A stretch of DNA of 64,000 nucleotides from Clostridia bacterium (GTDB taxonomy: Bacteria > Bacillota > DTU025). The DNA lies in contig JAYFQW010000001.1 of the NCBI GenBank assembly GCA_034926675.1, positions 169,093 to 233,092 of the forward strand, given 5' to 3'. Below are positions 35,347-42,742 of the stretch, in pieces. Each line of letters starts with the position of its first letter. Position 1 is the first letter of the stretch. The translations under genes and the position numbers were made by a program. Under the pieces are notes generated by a model. It searched no databases. It was not told the DNA's origin and saw only the letters and a program-made list of their open reading frames with translations.

Positions 35347-35904
35347 ATGGTGGGACCAAAACGGCATAGCTCGCGCATGGCTCCAATGGTCGCCAGCATT
35401 GCCCTCGCGGCGCTTTTTGTGGCCTGCGCCACCCTTGGCGCGCCCGCTCAGCAGGGTGGCCTTGGACCATCAGAGACAGTGCGAATCGAGACAGCCAGAG
35501 GCGAGATCGTTATTGAGGTGTTCCCACAGGCGATGCCCAAGACGGTGGCCAACTTCAAGAAGCTGGTCCAGTCCGGCTTTTACAACGGCCTCACGTGGCA
35601 TCGAGTTGAGGATTGGGTGGTTCAGACTGGGGATCCGACTGCGACTGGCGCCGGAGGTTCGGGCGTGAACGTTGCATTTGAGACCACGCCGTTACTGCCA
35701 AACACAAGAGGCGCCGTTGGGATGGCGCGCCGTGCAAACGACATGAATTCGGCAACATCGCAGTTCTACATCCTCAAGGCAGACGCTCAGGGGCTGAACG
35801 GACAGTATGCAGTGTTCGGCCGAGTTGTGCGCGGCATGAACGTAGTCGCAGCACTTGCGAAGGGCGACAAGATCGTCAGGGCGACGCTGGAGCAGCTTAA
35901 GTAG
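35347..35904 (+). CDS. Secreted cyclophilin-type peptidyl-prolyl isomerase
   Basis: 185 residues: a signal sequence (about 12-35, with a possible lipobox cysteine in FVAC) and a compact bacterial cyclophilin domain. The signatures FPQAMPKTVANFKKLV, GLTWHRVEDWVVQTGDP and SQFYI are visible. Start ATG 35347; the open frame upstream to 35227 overlaps the glycosylase and is not conserved. Last rightward gene before the dif site. Confidence 0.9.
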   Translation: MVGPKRHSSRMAPMVASIALAALFVACATLGAPAQQGGLGPSETVRIETARGEIVIEVFPQAMPKTVANFKKLVQSGFYNGLTWHRVEDWVVQTGDPTATGAGGSGVNVAFETTPLLPNTRGAVGMARRANDMNSATSQFYILKADAQGLNGQYAVFGRVVRGMNVVAALAKGDKIVRATLEQLK

Positions 35905-35921
35905 AGCACAGCAATCCCCAT

Positions 35922-35944
35922 GGAGCGCGCGACTCGTGCGCTCC
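35922..35944 (+). terminator. Hairpin after the cyclophilin gene
   Basis: 10-bp stem GGAGCGCGCG / CGTGCGCTCC (one G-T pair) around a 3-base loop, followed by GTCTTA. The T-tract is short, so termination strength is uncertain. It lies 15 bases before the dif-like site. Confidence 0.5.
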
Positions 35945-35959
35945 GTCTTATGCGGCCTA

Positions 35960-35987
35960 AGTTAACATAATGTGTATTATGCGACGT
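35960..35987 (-). other. Putative dif site (XerC/XerD chromosome dimer resolution)
   Basis: Minus strand reads a left arm ACGTCGCATAA, a 6-base spacer TACACA and a right arm TTATGTTAACT. This has the 11-6-11 architecture of dif. By recall, the right arm differs from the E. coli XerD arm (TTATGTTAAAT) at one position, and the inner part of the left arm, CGCATAA, is identical to E. coli. The site is intergenic and falls where the gene strand bias switches, as expected at the replication terminus. Confidence 0.85.
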
Positions 35988-36067
35988 TATGCGCCTGAAT
36001 AGTGAGGTGAACTCGCCTATCGATGGGCCTTCATTGCGGGGTCGTCGCCAATAAGCTAAAGTCGAGA

Positions 36068-36514
36068 CTATGGCATAGACGGCACGCGCAAGGTCTGCCC
36101 GGCATGTATGAGCGGCGACGTTAGGTAGTTCAGCTCCTGTATCCGTTTCGTGACTTGCCGCGGGTCCACATTTTCACCTGCGACCCTCTTGGCGATGGAC
36201 CACAGCGTGTCGCCAGGCGCCACAGTGACGCACGGCAGATCGCGCTTGCGTGCGCTTGGCGCTGCATCACCAGTCGCCTGAGCCAGCTGATGCTGAGTTT
36301 GTGCAGCGCGCGCGCCCACAGCCAACTCCGATGTTCCCCAGAGCGACACCACGGCCATCGCAGCAATCATCGTGGCAATCACAGCCATGCTCCGCAGCAT
36401 GGCCCGCCGATGCGAACGACGCCGCGCATTGATCCTGTTGCGGGCGGATTGGCACATTTGAGACTGGCGGCAATGGCCGACTATCCTAGGTGCAACGCGC
36501 GCATTACTTCGCAT
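36068..36514 (-). CDS. LysM-domain membrane protein, YneA-like, SOS-regulated
   Basis: 148 residues: an Arg-rich N-terminal region, one transmembrane helix (about 44-62), and a C-terminal LysM domain (VTVAPGDTLWSIAKRV, about 93-148). Its layout and its position divergent to lexA match YneA of Bacillus, which blocks cell division during the SOS response. The promoter carries two LexA operators (separate entry). The start is ATG at 36514, eight bases after GGAGG; an upstream ATG at 36529 contains that ribosome site and is rejected. Function by analogy. Confidence 0.82.
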   Translation of the reverse strand: MRSNARVAPRIVGHCRQSQMCQSARNRINARRRSHRRAMLRSMAVIATMIAAMAVVSLWGTSELAVGARAAQTQHQLAQATGDAAPSARKRDLPCVTVAPGDTLWSIAKRVAGENVDPRQVTKRIQELNYLTSPLIHAGQTLRVPSMP

Positions 36515-36530
36515 ACAACAGCCCTCCATA

Positions 36531-36586
36531 CAAACATATGTTCTATGGTCTGCTTACACAATAGCAGAACATATGTTTGCTGTCAA
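36531..36586 (-). promoter_or_regulatory. SOS-controlled promoter with two inverted LexA boxes
   Basis: Minus strand TTGACA (36581-36586), 17-base spacer, TATTGT (36558-36563). One LexA box, AGAACATATGTTTG (36566-36579 on +), fills the spacer; an exact inverted copy (36531-36544) lies downstream of the transcription start. Both fit the Bacillota GAAC-N4-GTT core. Confidence 0.8.
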
Positions 36587-36700
36587 GGCATTGCCAGGCT
36601 TGCATTCCGGCGTTCTTCGGCGAGCCGCGTGCTGACGCAACATCGGCGCCAGGATTTTGGGCGGTTCCGCGGGTGCCGACACTACTGGCCGAACTGGTGT

Positions 36701-36729
36701 TTGCAGTGGCCGGGAGGCCGTGATATACT
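36701..36729 (+). promoter_or_regulatory. Promoter of lexA
   Basis: TTGCAG (36701-36706), 17-base spacer, TATACT (36724-36729). No LexA box overlaps it. Confidence 0.6.
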
Positions 36730-36755
36730 GAAACAAAGCAAAGGGGGATATGCGA

Positions 36756-37373
36756 ATGGCACTGCTTAGCGCCAGAGAGAAACAGATCCTTGGTTTCATA
36801 GCGCAGGAAACGGAAACGCGAGGCTATCCCCCGTCCGTCAGGGAAATTGGCTTGGCAGTCGGCCTGCGTTCGAGTTCTACTGTCCACGGGTATCTCGCGT
36901 CTCTTGAGAATAAGGGATACATCCGACGCGATCCCTCAAAGCCTCGAGCCATTGAGGTTCTCATGGATTCTGATCAGTTGCCTCCTCCAACGAGAGAAGT
37001 CTCCAACGTTCCAGTTGTCGGGCGAGTCACCGCAGGCCATCCAATTCTTGCGGTGGAGAACATAGACGAGTACTTCCCCCTCCCCCGCTCCTTCGCAGGG
37101 GAGGATGACGTCTTCATGCTCAGGGTGTCCGGTGAGAGTATGATAGGCGCGGGGATCCTAGATAGCGACTATGTGATCGTCAGGAAGCAACCCTCTGCAG
37201 CCGATGGCGACATCGTAGTGGCTCTCATCGATGACGAAGCCACGGTAAAGCGGTTCTTCCGTGATGATGATCAGGTAAGGCTTCAGCCAGAGAATCCCGC
37301 CTACTCCCCGATCATCACGAACCGGGCTGTTCTTCTTGGCAAGGTAGTTGGCCTTGTGAGGAGGATACACTGA
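36756..37373 (+). CDS. lexA: LexA SOS repressor
   Basis: 205 residues: an N-terminal winged helix ([26 protein letters not shown]), a self-cleavage site Ala-Gly in VTAGHPI (about 90), the catalytic Ser in SGESM (about 128) and the catalytic Lys in EATVKRF (about 165). GGGGG at about 8 bases favours ATG 36756 over ATG 36750. It is divergent from the YneA-like gene, whose promoter has two LexA boxes. Confidence 0.97.
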   Translation: MALLSAREKQILGFIAQETETRGYPPSVREIGLAVGLRSSSTVHGYLASLENKGYIRRDPSKPRAIEVLMDSDQLPPPTREVSNVPVVGRVTAGHPILAVENIDEYFPLPRSFAGEDDVFMLRVSGESMIGAGILDSDYVIVRKQPSAADGDIVVALIDDEATVKRFFRDDDQVRLQPENPAYSPIITNRAVLLGKVVGLVRRIH

Positions 37374-37422
37374 TACACTGCCCAGGGCCGCGAGCTAAGA
37401 GCCGAGAGCCAGCAATCGAAAA

Positions 37423-37457
37423 GGCCGGGCGGAACACTATCTCCGTCCGGCCCTCTT
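37423..37457. terminator. Terminator hairpin after lexA
   Basis: 11-bp stem (37423-37433 with 37442-37452, one G-T pair), preceded by AAAA and followed by CTCTT. It lies between convergent genes and may act in both directions. Confidence 0.6.
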
Positions 37458-37515
37458 GCGCCACCGCTTCATCAGCCCGCATTTCGCCCTGTAAACAAAG
37501 AAACGCGCCCTGACC

Positions 37516-37875
37516 TTACAGGCGCGCCAGCTTCTGCCCGCGGGCATCCTTTATCGTTTTGCGATCTATCCCAACGGCCTTGAAAAACACCTCAAGCGCC
37601 TGTTTCCTTCCACGCGCCTCCGGCTGGCTGAACTCGGGCTCTTCATGTAAAAGCGGCAGCTCATTGTACCATTCAATTCCCTGTTCGATCGCTCCAGGAA
37701 CGCCAGATGACTGGACTATCTCGATAAGCCTGTCGTACTGCTCCCGTCGCGCCTTTGCTTGAGCTGACCAGAACTCCGGATTCTCCGTGAGGCTGCTCGC
37801 GAGGAAGTCCTGCTTTGCAATGCTGCGGAAGCGCTCCAGCCCTCGCAGGACATCCTCACGCGCGAGGTGAATCAT
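37516..37875 (-). CDS. Hypothetical protein, 119 residues
   Basis: Soluble, charged, predicted mostly helical protein that starts MIHLAREDVLRGLERFRSI and ends in a basic segment (RKTIKDARGQKLARL). The ATG follows AAGGGGGAATGATAA. No motif or family recognised. It is convergent with lexA and separated from it by a hairpin terminator. Confidence 0.65.
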   Translation of the reverse strand: MIHLAREDVLRGLERFRSIAKQDFLASSLTENPEFWSAQAKARREQYDRLIEIVQSSGVPGAIEQGIEWYNELPLLHEEPEFSQPEARGRKQALEVFFKAVGIDRKTIKDARGQKLARL

Positions 37876-38066
37876 TTATCATTCCCCCTTATCGCTTATT
37901 CACAGAGCCGCTGGCCATGGCCAGTCTATAGTTCACTCATTCGGCGCTGACCTCAGGATTCCTCCTTGCCATGTTGCCCGTCGGGGAAAACAATACGTGG
38001 GCATGCCGGACCAGCCGGCCGCCCACGCAGTCTGCAGCGATGCAGAATGGCACACGATCAGAAACT

Positions 38067-38468
38067 CTATAGGTTGACGCCGATTATCCCTCCCAGTGTA
38101 GACACTATGATCGTTGACACGCCGCGCGTGAGCACCGACGCGGAATTCATTGGCTCGCGAACCACGGCCACCGACACCAGGAGCACTAGGCCAAGATAGG
38201 CGAGCCCGACGATGAGCCCGTTTCTACCCCCCTTCTCCCCTGCCCTCCTGCCTACGTACAGGCCACCGATTCCAGCACTGAGATAGCCTATCATTGGGAT
38301 TGCGGTCTCGATCGTGTCGGGTCTGAAGGTGAATAAGGTAGTTAGAACGCCACCCACTGCAGACAGCACTGCCGTCATACCGAAACTGACTGCGCATCCG
38401 AGCAAGACCAGCTTCCACGCGGAGATCTGGATTCGGTCGCTCTCGCGCCTAAGAGAGCCGGCCCCCAT
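38067..38468 (-). CDS. TIGR04086-type four-helix membrane protein
   Basis: 133 residues with four hydrophobic segments and Gly-rich turns (SAGIGGLYVGRRAGEKGGRNGLIVGLAYLG), matching the TIGR04086/YrzE family of small Bacillota membrane proteins of unknown function. GGAGGTGCGGAAAGG lies upstream of the start. It stands downstream of udg on the same strand. Confidence 0.75.
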   Translation of the reverse strand: MGAGSLRRESDRIQISAWKLVLLGCAVSFGMTAVLSAVGGVLTTLFTFRPDTIETAIPMIGYLSAGIGGLYVGRRAGEKGGRNGLIVGLAYLGLVLLVSVAVVREPMNSASVLTRGVSTIIVSTLGGIIGVNL

Positions 38469-38557
38469 CCTTTCCGCACCTCCTCAGGAGCGTACCTCCG
38501 TTGGAAGCCTATTACCGCGCATGTGGAGTTATTCTACCCGCAATCGCGAGAACCATA

Positions 38558-39166
38558 TCACATGCGCGCCATGACTTTCTTCATGTCCTCCCACACTGGC
38601 GCTTTCTTGCTTGGATCCCTGAGAAGCGCTGCGGGATGGAAGGTCGGCATCACCATGATTCCGCCTCGTTCAAGCCATTGGCCACGCATCCTGGTGATGC
38701 CTGCGTTCGGATCAATCATGCCCTTGAGGGCTGTGGCGCCGAGCAGCACGATTACACTGGGCCTGATGAGTTCTATTTGGCGGGCCAGATAGGGCATGCA
38801 CGCACGCATCTCCTCTGGTTCGGGAACCCTATTCGAAGGTGGCCTGCACTTGACCACATTTCCTATGAAGACTTCCTCGCGCTTGAGCCCCATCGCCGCG
38901 ATTATCCTATCCAGGAGCCTGCCAGCGGCGCCCACGAACGGCCTGCCTTGTGCGTCTTCCTCTGCGCCCGGACCTTCTCCTATGAACATAATACGCGCCT
39001 GCGGGTTTCCTTCTCCCGGAACCGCATTGGTCCGTGTGGACCCAAGGCCGCAACGCCTGCACTGTTCCACTGCCGAAGCCACCGAAGCCAGATCTGCGAG
39101 GTCATCCCTGCGCTCGCCGCCCTCCCAAAGCCCAGGAACAGCTGTATGCTGCTGATTATCCTCCAT
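38558..39166 (-). CDS. udg: Uracil-DNA glycosylase, iron-sulfur family 4
   Basis: Removes uracil from DNA. About 202 residues with the family 4 motifs GEGPGAEED (active-site motif 1) and HPAALLRDP (motif 2), and four cysteines for the [4Fe-4S] cluster: CRRC near the N-terminus, one in KCRPP, one in ACMPYL. GAGGTG precedes ATG 39166. Family 4 enzymes are usual in anaerobes and thermophiles. Confidence 0.93.
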   Translation of the reverse strand: MEDNQQHTAVPGLWEGGERRDDLADLASVASAVEQCRRCGLGSTRTNAVPGEGNPQARIMFIGEGPGAEEDAQGRPFVGAAGRLLDRIIAAMGLKREEVFIGNVVKCRPPSNRVPEPEEMRACMPYLARQIELIRPSVIVLLGATALKGMIDPNAGITRMRGQWLERGGIMVMPTFHPAALLRDPSKKAPVWEDMKKVMARM

Positions 39167-39741
39167 CTAGGAACACCTCAATTCCAGCGGACTAGTGATT
39201 TCCTCCACCACTTCCCATGCCGCGCCCTGCAGGGCCTGCCGGAAGTCCGCACTGTCTAACACAGATTATTGCACAGTTTGGCATCGGCATCCATCCATGG
39301 CCGGGGTGGCGCGTGCGGGCTGCAGAGCCATACACAGGGCTCCACGGCAGCGGCCTCGCACCGCCCTGACGAGGAGCTTTCGCGGCGAAACGCATAGCAT
39401 AATGTGCCATAGGCCATTCCCTGCTAGACGCGCTTCTGGAAATGGTCCGGGTGCGCCATGGAATCCGCGTGAGCCTCGACTGCGGGGGGGCGGATCGTCA
39501 ATGTCGACGAAATGGACACTGACCACACGGTCAATGTCCGTTTGAGTCGCATTGATCGCGCGACAATGCCGGTTTGACCGACATTGAGTGCCCACGGGAT
39601 CGGAATCCCAAGAACCGCGATTCGTTTTCGAGCGCACAGACGGATTGCAGGGACGCAGGAAAAGAGAACGGCCACCGGTTGGGCGCCAGGCCCAGCGGCA
39701 GCCGTCGATATCTCCAGGTAGAAGCGCCATTGTAGACAGTT
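39167..39741. other. 575-base stretch without a convincing gene
   Basis: Open frames here lack ribosome sites and protein-like composition. The part 39498-39590 has short repeats: TCAATGTC at 39498 and 39531, its complement GACATTGA at 39580, and a near-direct repeat CAATGTCCGTTTGA / CAATGCCGGTTTGA at 39532 and 39564. I see no promoter or CRISPR spacing. Confidence 0.5.
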
Positions 39742-39825
39742 TGGTGCGAGAGGCGGGATTTGAACCCGCACGGGTCGCCCCGTCAGATCCTAAGTCTGAT
39801 GCGTCTGCCGTTCCGCCACTCTCGC
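39742..39825 (-). tRNA. tRNA-Leu (anticodon TAG)
   Basis: Minus strand: acceptor GCGAGAG/CTCTCGC, anticodon loop CTTAGGA, a long variable arm (class II), T arm GCGGG-TTCAAAT-CCCGC and encoded CCA. Transcribed after tRNA-Pro from a shared promoter. Confidence 0.95.
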
Positions 39826-39841
39826 GAGTAAGGAAAGGAAA

Positions 39842-39918
39842 TGGTCGAGGTGCCGGGACTCGAACCCGGGGCCTCTTGGTCCCGAACCAAGCGCGCTACC
39901 AAACTGCGCTACACCTCG
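39842..39918 (-). tRNA. tRNA-Pro (anticodon CGG)
   Basis: Minus strand: acceptor CGAGGTG/CACCTCG, anticodon loop TTCGGGA, T arm CCGGG-TTCGAGT-CCCGG and encoded CCA. It is 16 bases upstream of tRNA-Leu in the direction of transcription. Confidence 0.95.
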
Positions 39919-39945
39919 ACCTCGCACCCCGCAAGGCACGTGATC

Positions 39946-39974
39946 ATTATATGGCATAAGGCGAAGGCTGTCAA
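39946..39974 (-). promoter_or_regulatory. Consensus promoter of the tRNA-Pro/tRNA-Leu pair
   Basis: Minus strand TTGACA (39969-39974), 17-base spacer, TATAAT (39946-39951): a full consensus match. Confidence 0.85.
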
Positions 39975-40155
39975 ACGCGAGAACGCTCCCCCAACGCTCC
40001 GCGAAACGCTCCATCTGAGCGACTCTTCGGAAATGCATCGCTGCTCACGACCGCATGAAGTCGATGCACAGGACCATCCATCCGGCGGCGATGCAGGATA
40101 CCCACACCGGGTGTCGAATCGGTAAGTCGCGACCACGATCATTGGAGGTGAAACA

Positions 40156-40620
40156 TTGCTCAAGGAGTTTCGGGAATTCGCAATGCGCGGGAACGTAGTT
40201 GACATGGCGATAGGAATTGTGATCGGAGGCGCCTTCGGGAAGATCGTGACCTCGCTGGTGAATGACCTCATAATGCCGCCTATAGGCCTGTTGATTGGGC
40301 GCGTGGACTTCTCCAATCTGTTCGTGAGCCTATCCGGTGAGCACTATGCCTCGATCGCAGAGGCGAAGGCAGCAGGAGCTCCCACCCTGAACTATGGTCT
40401 GTTCCTGAACACGGTGATGGACTTCGTCGTAGTCGCGTTCGCTCTGTTCCTGATTGTCAAGTGGATGAACAAGATGCGCAACACTGCAGCCTTACTCGAG
40501 CGCAAGGAACCTGCGACTTCCGAACCCACGGAGCCTGCGACTAAGCATTGCCCGTACTGTCTATCGGAAGTGCCCTATCACGCGGTCAAGTGCGCTCATT
40601 GCACAACAGACCTTAAGTAG
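40156..40620 (+). CDS. mscL: Large-conductance mechanosensitive channel with C-terminal zinc ribbon
   Basis: Pressure-relief channel of the membrane. The MscL core is clear: [33 protein letters not shown] for TM1, a periplasmic loop, and TM2 ([22 protein letters not shown]). After residue 115 a Glu/Thr/Pro linker leads to CPYC-x11-CAHC, a four-cysteine zinc ribbon not found in E. coli MscL. 154 residues. Start TTG 40156 follows GGAGGTG. Confidence 0.94.
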   Translation: MLKEFREFAMRGNVVDMAIGIVIGGAFGKIVTSLVNDLIMPPIGLLIGRVDFSNLFVSLSGEHYASIAEAKAAGAPTLNYGLFLNTVMDFVVVAFALFLIVKWMNKMRNTAALLERKEPATSEPTEPATKHCPYCLSEVPYHAVKCAHCTTDLK

Positions 40621-40701
40621 GCCATTATTCGCCCGGCGCCGTGTCATGTTCCGCGCCTGAGGAATACGGTACCATCGCAGCTATTGTCGGAGGTGCCGCT
40701 C

Positions 40702-40944
40702 ATGCCCAGCGAGGAAGATATTCTCGGCGCCATAAGAGGCAGAGTCCCAAAGCACGGATGTCCATCATGCGGTGGAAGGCAGTGGGAAGTGCAGCCCCTC
40801 GTGTTTGTGTCGAACGTGTACTCAGAGGACACGCGAGGCGCTGACCCGGAGAACGGGGCGCCCACGGTTGTGGCAGTGTGCAAGTCGTGCGGGTTATTTC
40901 TCCACTACGGAGCCGTTCGCCTAGGATTGGTGGACCCTGACTAG
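40702..40944 (+). CDS. Small two-CxxC protein, unknown
   Basis: 80 residues with CPSCGG (about 20-25) and CKSCG (about 61-65), a probable zinc-binding pair flanking a beta-rich segment. CGGAGGTG precedes ATG 40702; TTG 40684 is also in frame. Downstream of mscL on the same strand. Family not recognised. Confidence 0.6.
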   Translation: MPSEEDILGAIRGRVPKHGCPSCGGRQWEVQPLVFVSNVYSEDTRGADPENGAPTVVAVCKSCGLFLHYGAVRLGLVDPD

Positions 40945-41091
40945 CTGGTGCGCCTCACGCACAGTGACTGAAGCCCCCGGCCGTTCGGGTCAGGGGCTTC
41001 AACTCGTCCGCTATCCTGTGGATGGTGCAGTGCTTCCCGGCGCCGCGTGCTGGGCTGAGCCTGCGCATTGTACTGTGCCAAGCCGCGCGCG

Positions 41092-41871
41092 TCAGTACAC
41101 GTTTGGCCTCTCGAAGGCGGTGGTGCGAGCGAGAGGCCAGTATCTGACCGCTGCGCGCCCCACAATCCTGGAGATCTTCAGGAAGCCAACACTCCCGCGA
41201 CTATCGTCGGAATTGTTGCGGTTATCCCCCATTACAAACACATGCCCTTCAGGCACAACTGACGGACCATAGTTGTAGTAGGGCGGTTCCATGATGTACG
41301 GCTCATCTAGAGCCTTGCCATTCAGGAATACAACCCCCGCGTTGATCTCGATGGTGTCGCCTGCGAGCGCAATTACCCTCTTGATGTAGGGCCTCATTCG
41401 CCCGGTGACATCCACAAGCTCCTTCATGGCTTCAACTGCTGCACCGAATCCAACCGGATCCGGCCTCCAGGGGTTCTTGAGCACGATGATGTCTCCACGC
41501 GATGGGCTCGTGAACCGATACGATATCTTCTCCACAATGACACGCTCGCGGTTGTGCAGAGTGGGCTCCATCGACGCTCCTTCAACCACGAACGACCGCC
41601 CAATGAAGGTCATGATGAGCATAGCGAGAAACACCGCTAGCACTATGGATTGCATGTAATCCTTGACCTCTCGAACAATCGCTTGCTTTCTCTGGCGGGC
41701 AGCCTGAACTTGTGCTGCCTCAGTTCGGGCGATCTCGGCTGCTGCCGCAGCAGCGGCCGCGGCATCCGGATCCAACTCCGGAACCGGCTTTGCACATTCC
41801 GGCATCGGTGCTGCACCGGATTCCGGTTCTGCTGACTCTGAGTCAGCAACGGCTGTGCGTTCATCATCCAT
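41092..41871 (-). CDS. lepB: Signal peptidase I
   Basis: Cleaves signal peptides at the outer membrane face. The Ser/Lys dyad is S99 in GASMEPT and K163 in IKRVIALAGD; GDNRNNSDDSR is box E. A single transmembrane helix (about 72-90) follows an unusual acidic, alanine-rich cytosolic extension (about 1-60, with an eight-alanine run). 259 residues. A promoter is visible upstream. Confidence 0.95.
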   Translation of the reverse strand: MDDERTAVADSESAEPESGAAPMPECAKPVPELDPDAAAAAAAAAEIARTEAAQVQAARQRKQAIVREVKDYMQSIVLAVFLAMLIMTFIGRSFVVEGASMEPTLHNRERVIVEKISYRFTSPSRGDIIVLKNPWRPDPVGFGAAVEAMKELVDVTGRMRPYIKRVIALAGDTIEINAGVVFLNGKALDEPYIMEPPYYNYGPSVVPEGHVFVMGDNRNNSDDSRGSVGFLKISRIVGRAAVRYWPLARTTAFERPNVY

Positions 41872-42258
41872 CAGTATGCGCCTGCCTCACGTCAGGACCG
41901 ACATCGCCGATCCCTGCGTAATCGTGTCCAAACCTCACACCTAGTAGTAACGATGCCTGCATGGCGCGGGTTCCCATTTCCCACCGCCACATAGATGATC
42001 ATACCCTCTCGCGAAGCCGATGGCAAGTCGGTCGAACACCTACCCTCGCCCCCCTTCGCCCCCACCCGGACTCCGCTCATACCCCTCCATCGTTGCATAC
42101 ACCTGCGGGATGTTTCGGGCTCATAGGAGCACCGGGCTCTTGCGCATCAGTTGCAGAAGGCGAGTCGCCCTCTCACATTTGGCTGCTGCCGGCATGACTC
42201 CGTACCGGGAAGCAGTCCATATGATGCAGTAGGCGCCTCGCGGAGGTGAAAGCGGGTC
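41872..42258. other. Intergenic stretch upstream of lepB
   Basis: No gene is convincing in these 387 bases. It contains the lepB promoter (minus strand, 41998-42026) and a C-rich tract near 42040-42070. Confidence 0.5.
41998..42026 (-). promoter_or_regulatory. Candidate promoter of lepB
   Basis: Minus strand TTGCCA (42021-42026), 17-base spacer, TATGAT (41998-42003), about 125 bases before the start codon. Confidence 0.5.
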
Positions 42259-42369
42259 ATGGAAGCTTTGAAATCGGCATGGTTCTTCGTTCCATGGTGG
42301 TTCTGGGCATGTGTGGCGGCGGTCTGTTTCCTCGTATGCCTAATGATCGGGTGGCTCTGTCCTTATTAG
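42259..42369 (+). CDS. Possible 36-residue single-helix membrane protein
   Basis: ATG 42259 follows GGAGGTGA (42242-42249). The product has an aromatic patch (WFFVPWWFW) and one hydrophobic helix ending LMIGWLCPY. No homologue known to me; small size keeps confidence low. Confidence 0.4.
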   Translation: MEALKSAWFFVPWWFWACVAAVCFLVCLMIGWLCPY

Positions 42370-42502
42370 CATCGTGCGCCTGCCGAGATGACTGCGTCAG
42401 AGGGCAGGGCCTCACGCTCCGCCCTCTGGGTGTCTCATCATTCCGACGTGCTGCGGCCCATGTCCGATGCCGCCCGGCATTGAAATGTAATCGAAACGTG
42501 CC

Positions 42503-42531
42503 TTGACCCGATTGCCTGCATCTGATACAAT
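42503..42531 (+). promoter_or_regulatory. Promoter of tRNA-Pro (GGG)
   Basis: TTGACC (42503-42508), 17-base spacer, TACAAT (42526-42531), 17 bases before the tRNA. Confidence 0.75.
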
Positions 42532-42548
42532 CACATTCGTAACAGGTC

Positions 42549-42626
42549 CGGGGCGTGGCGCAGTTTGGCTAGCGCGCTTGCTTGGGGTGCAAGAGGTCGG
42601 GAGTTCAAGTCTCCCCGCTCCGACCA
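42549..42626 (+). tRNA. tRNA-Pro (anticodon GGG)
   Basis: Acceptor CGGGGCG/CGCTCCG with one G-T pair, anticodon loop TTGGGGT in stem CTTGC/GCAAG, T arm with TTCAAGT and encoded CCA (42624-42626). Confidence 0.94.
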
Positions 42627-42636
42627 TAAAGAACTC

Positions 42637-42664
42637 CCCCGAAACGAAGGTTTCGGGGCTTTTT
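42637..42664 (+). terminator. Intrinsic terminator after tRNA-Pro (GGG)
   Basis: Perfect 9-bp stem CCCCGAAAC / GTTTCGGGG, GAAG loop, then CTTTTT. Confidence 0.9.
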
Positions 42665-42742
42665 GCGTCTACCCTTCCACTTCACCATCATGATTCGCAC
42701 ACTTTCACCGGATCCTTGTGCAACCGATTGGAGGCGACGGAC

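Noticed and set aside
36515..36529. ATG at 36529 as the start of the LysM gene
   Set aside because: The GGAGGG ribosome site lies inside this extension; the ATG at 36514 has correct spacing.
38501..39259. A 252-codon open frame on the plus strand
   Set aside because: It lies opposite udg, which has both family motifs and all cluster cysteines; the plus-strand product is Pro/His/Cys-rich without a domain.
39266..39730. A 154-codon minus-strand open frame in the gene-free stretch
   Set aside because: No ribosome site, Arg/Pro/Gly-rich shadow-like composition, and it runs through the short repeats.
40969..41001. An intrinsic terminator between the two-CxxC gene and lepB
   Set aside because: The 9-bp stem is clear but there is no T-run on either strand and the loop is 15 bases.
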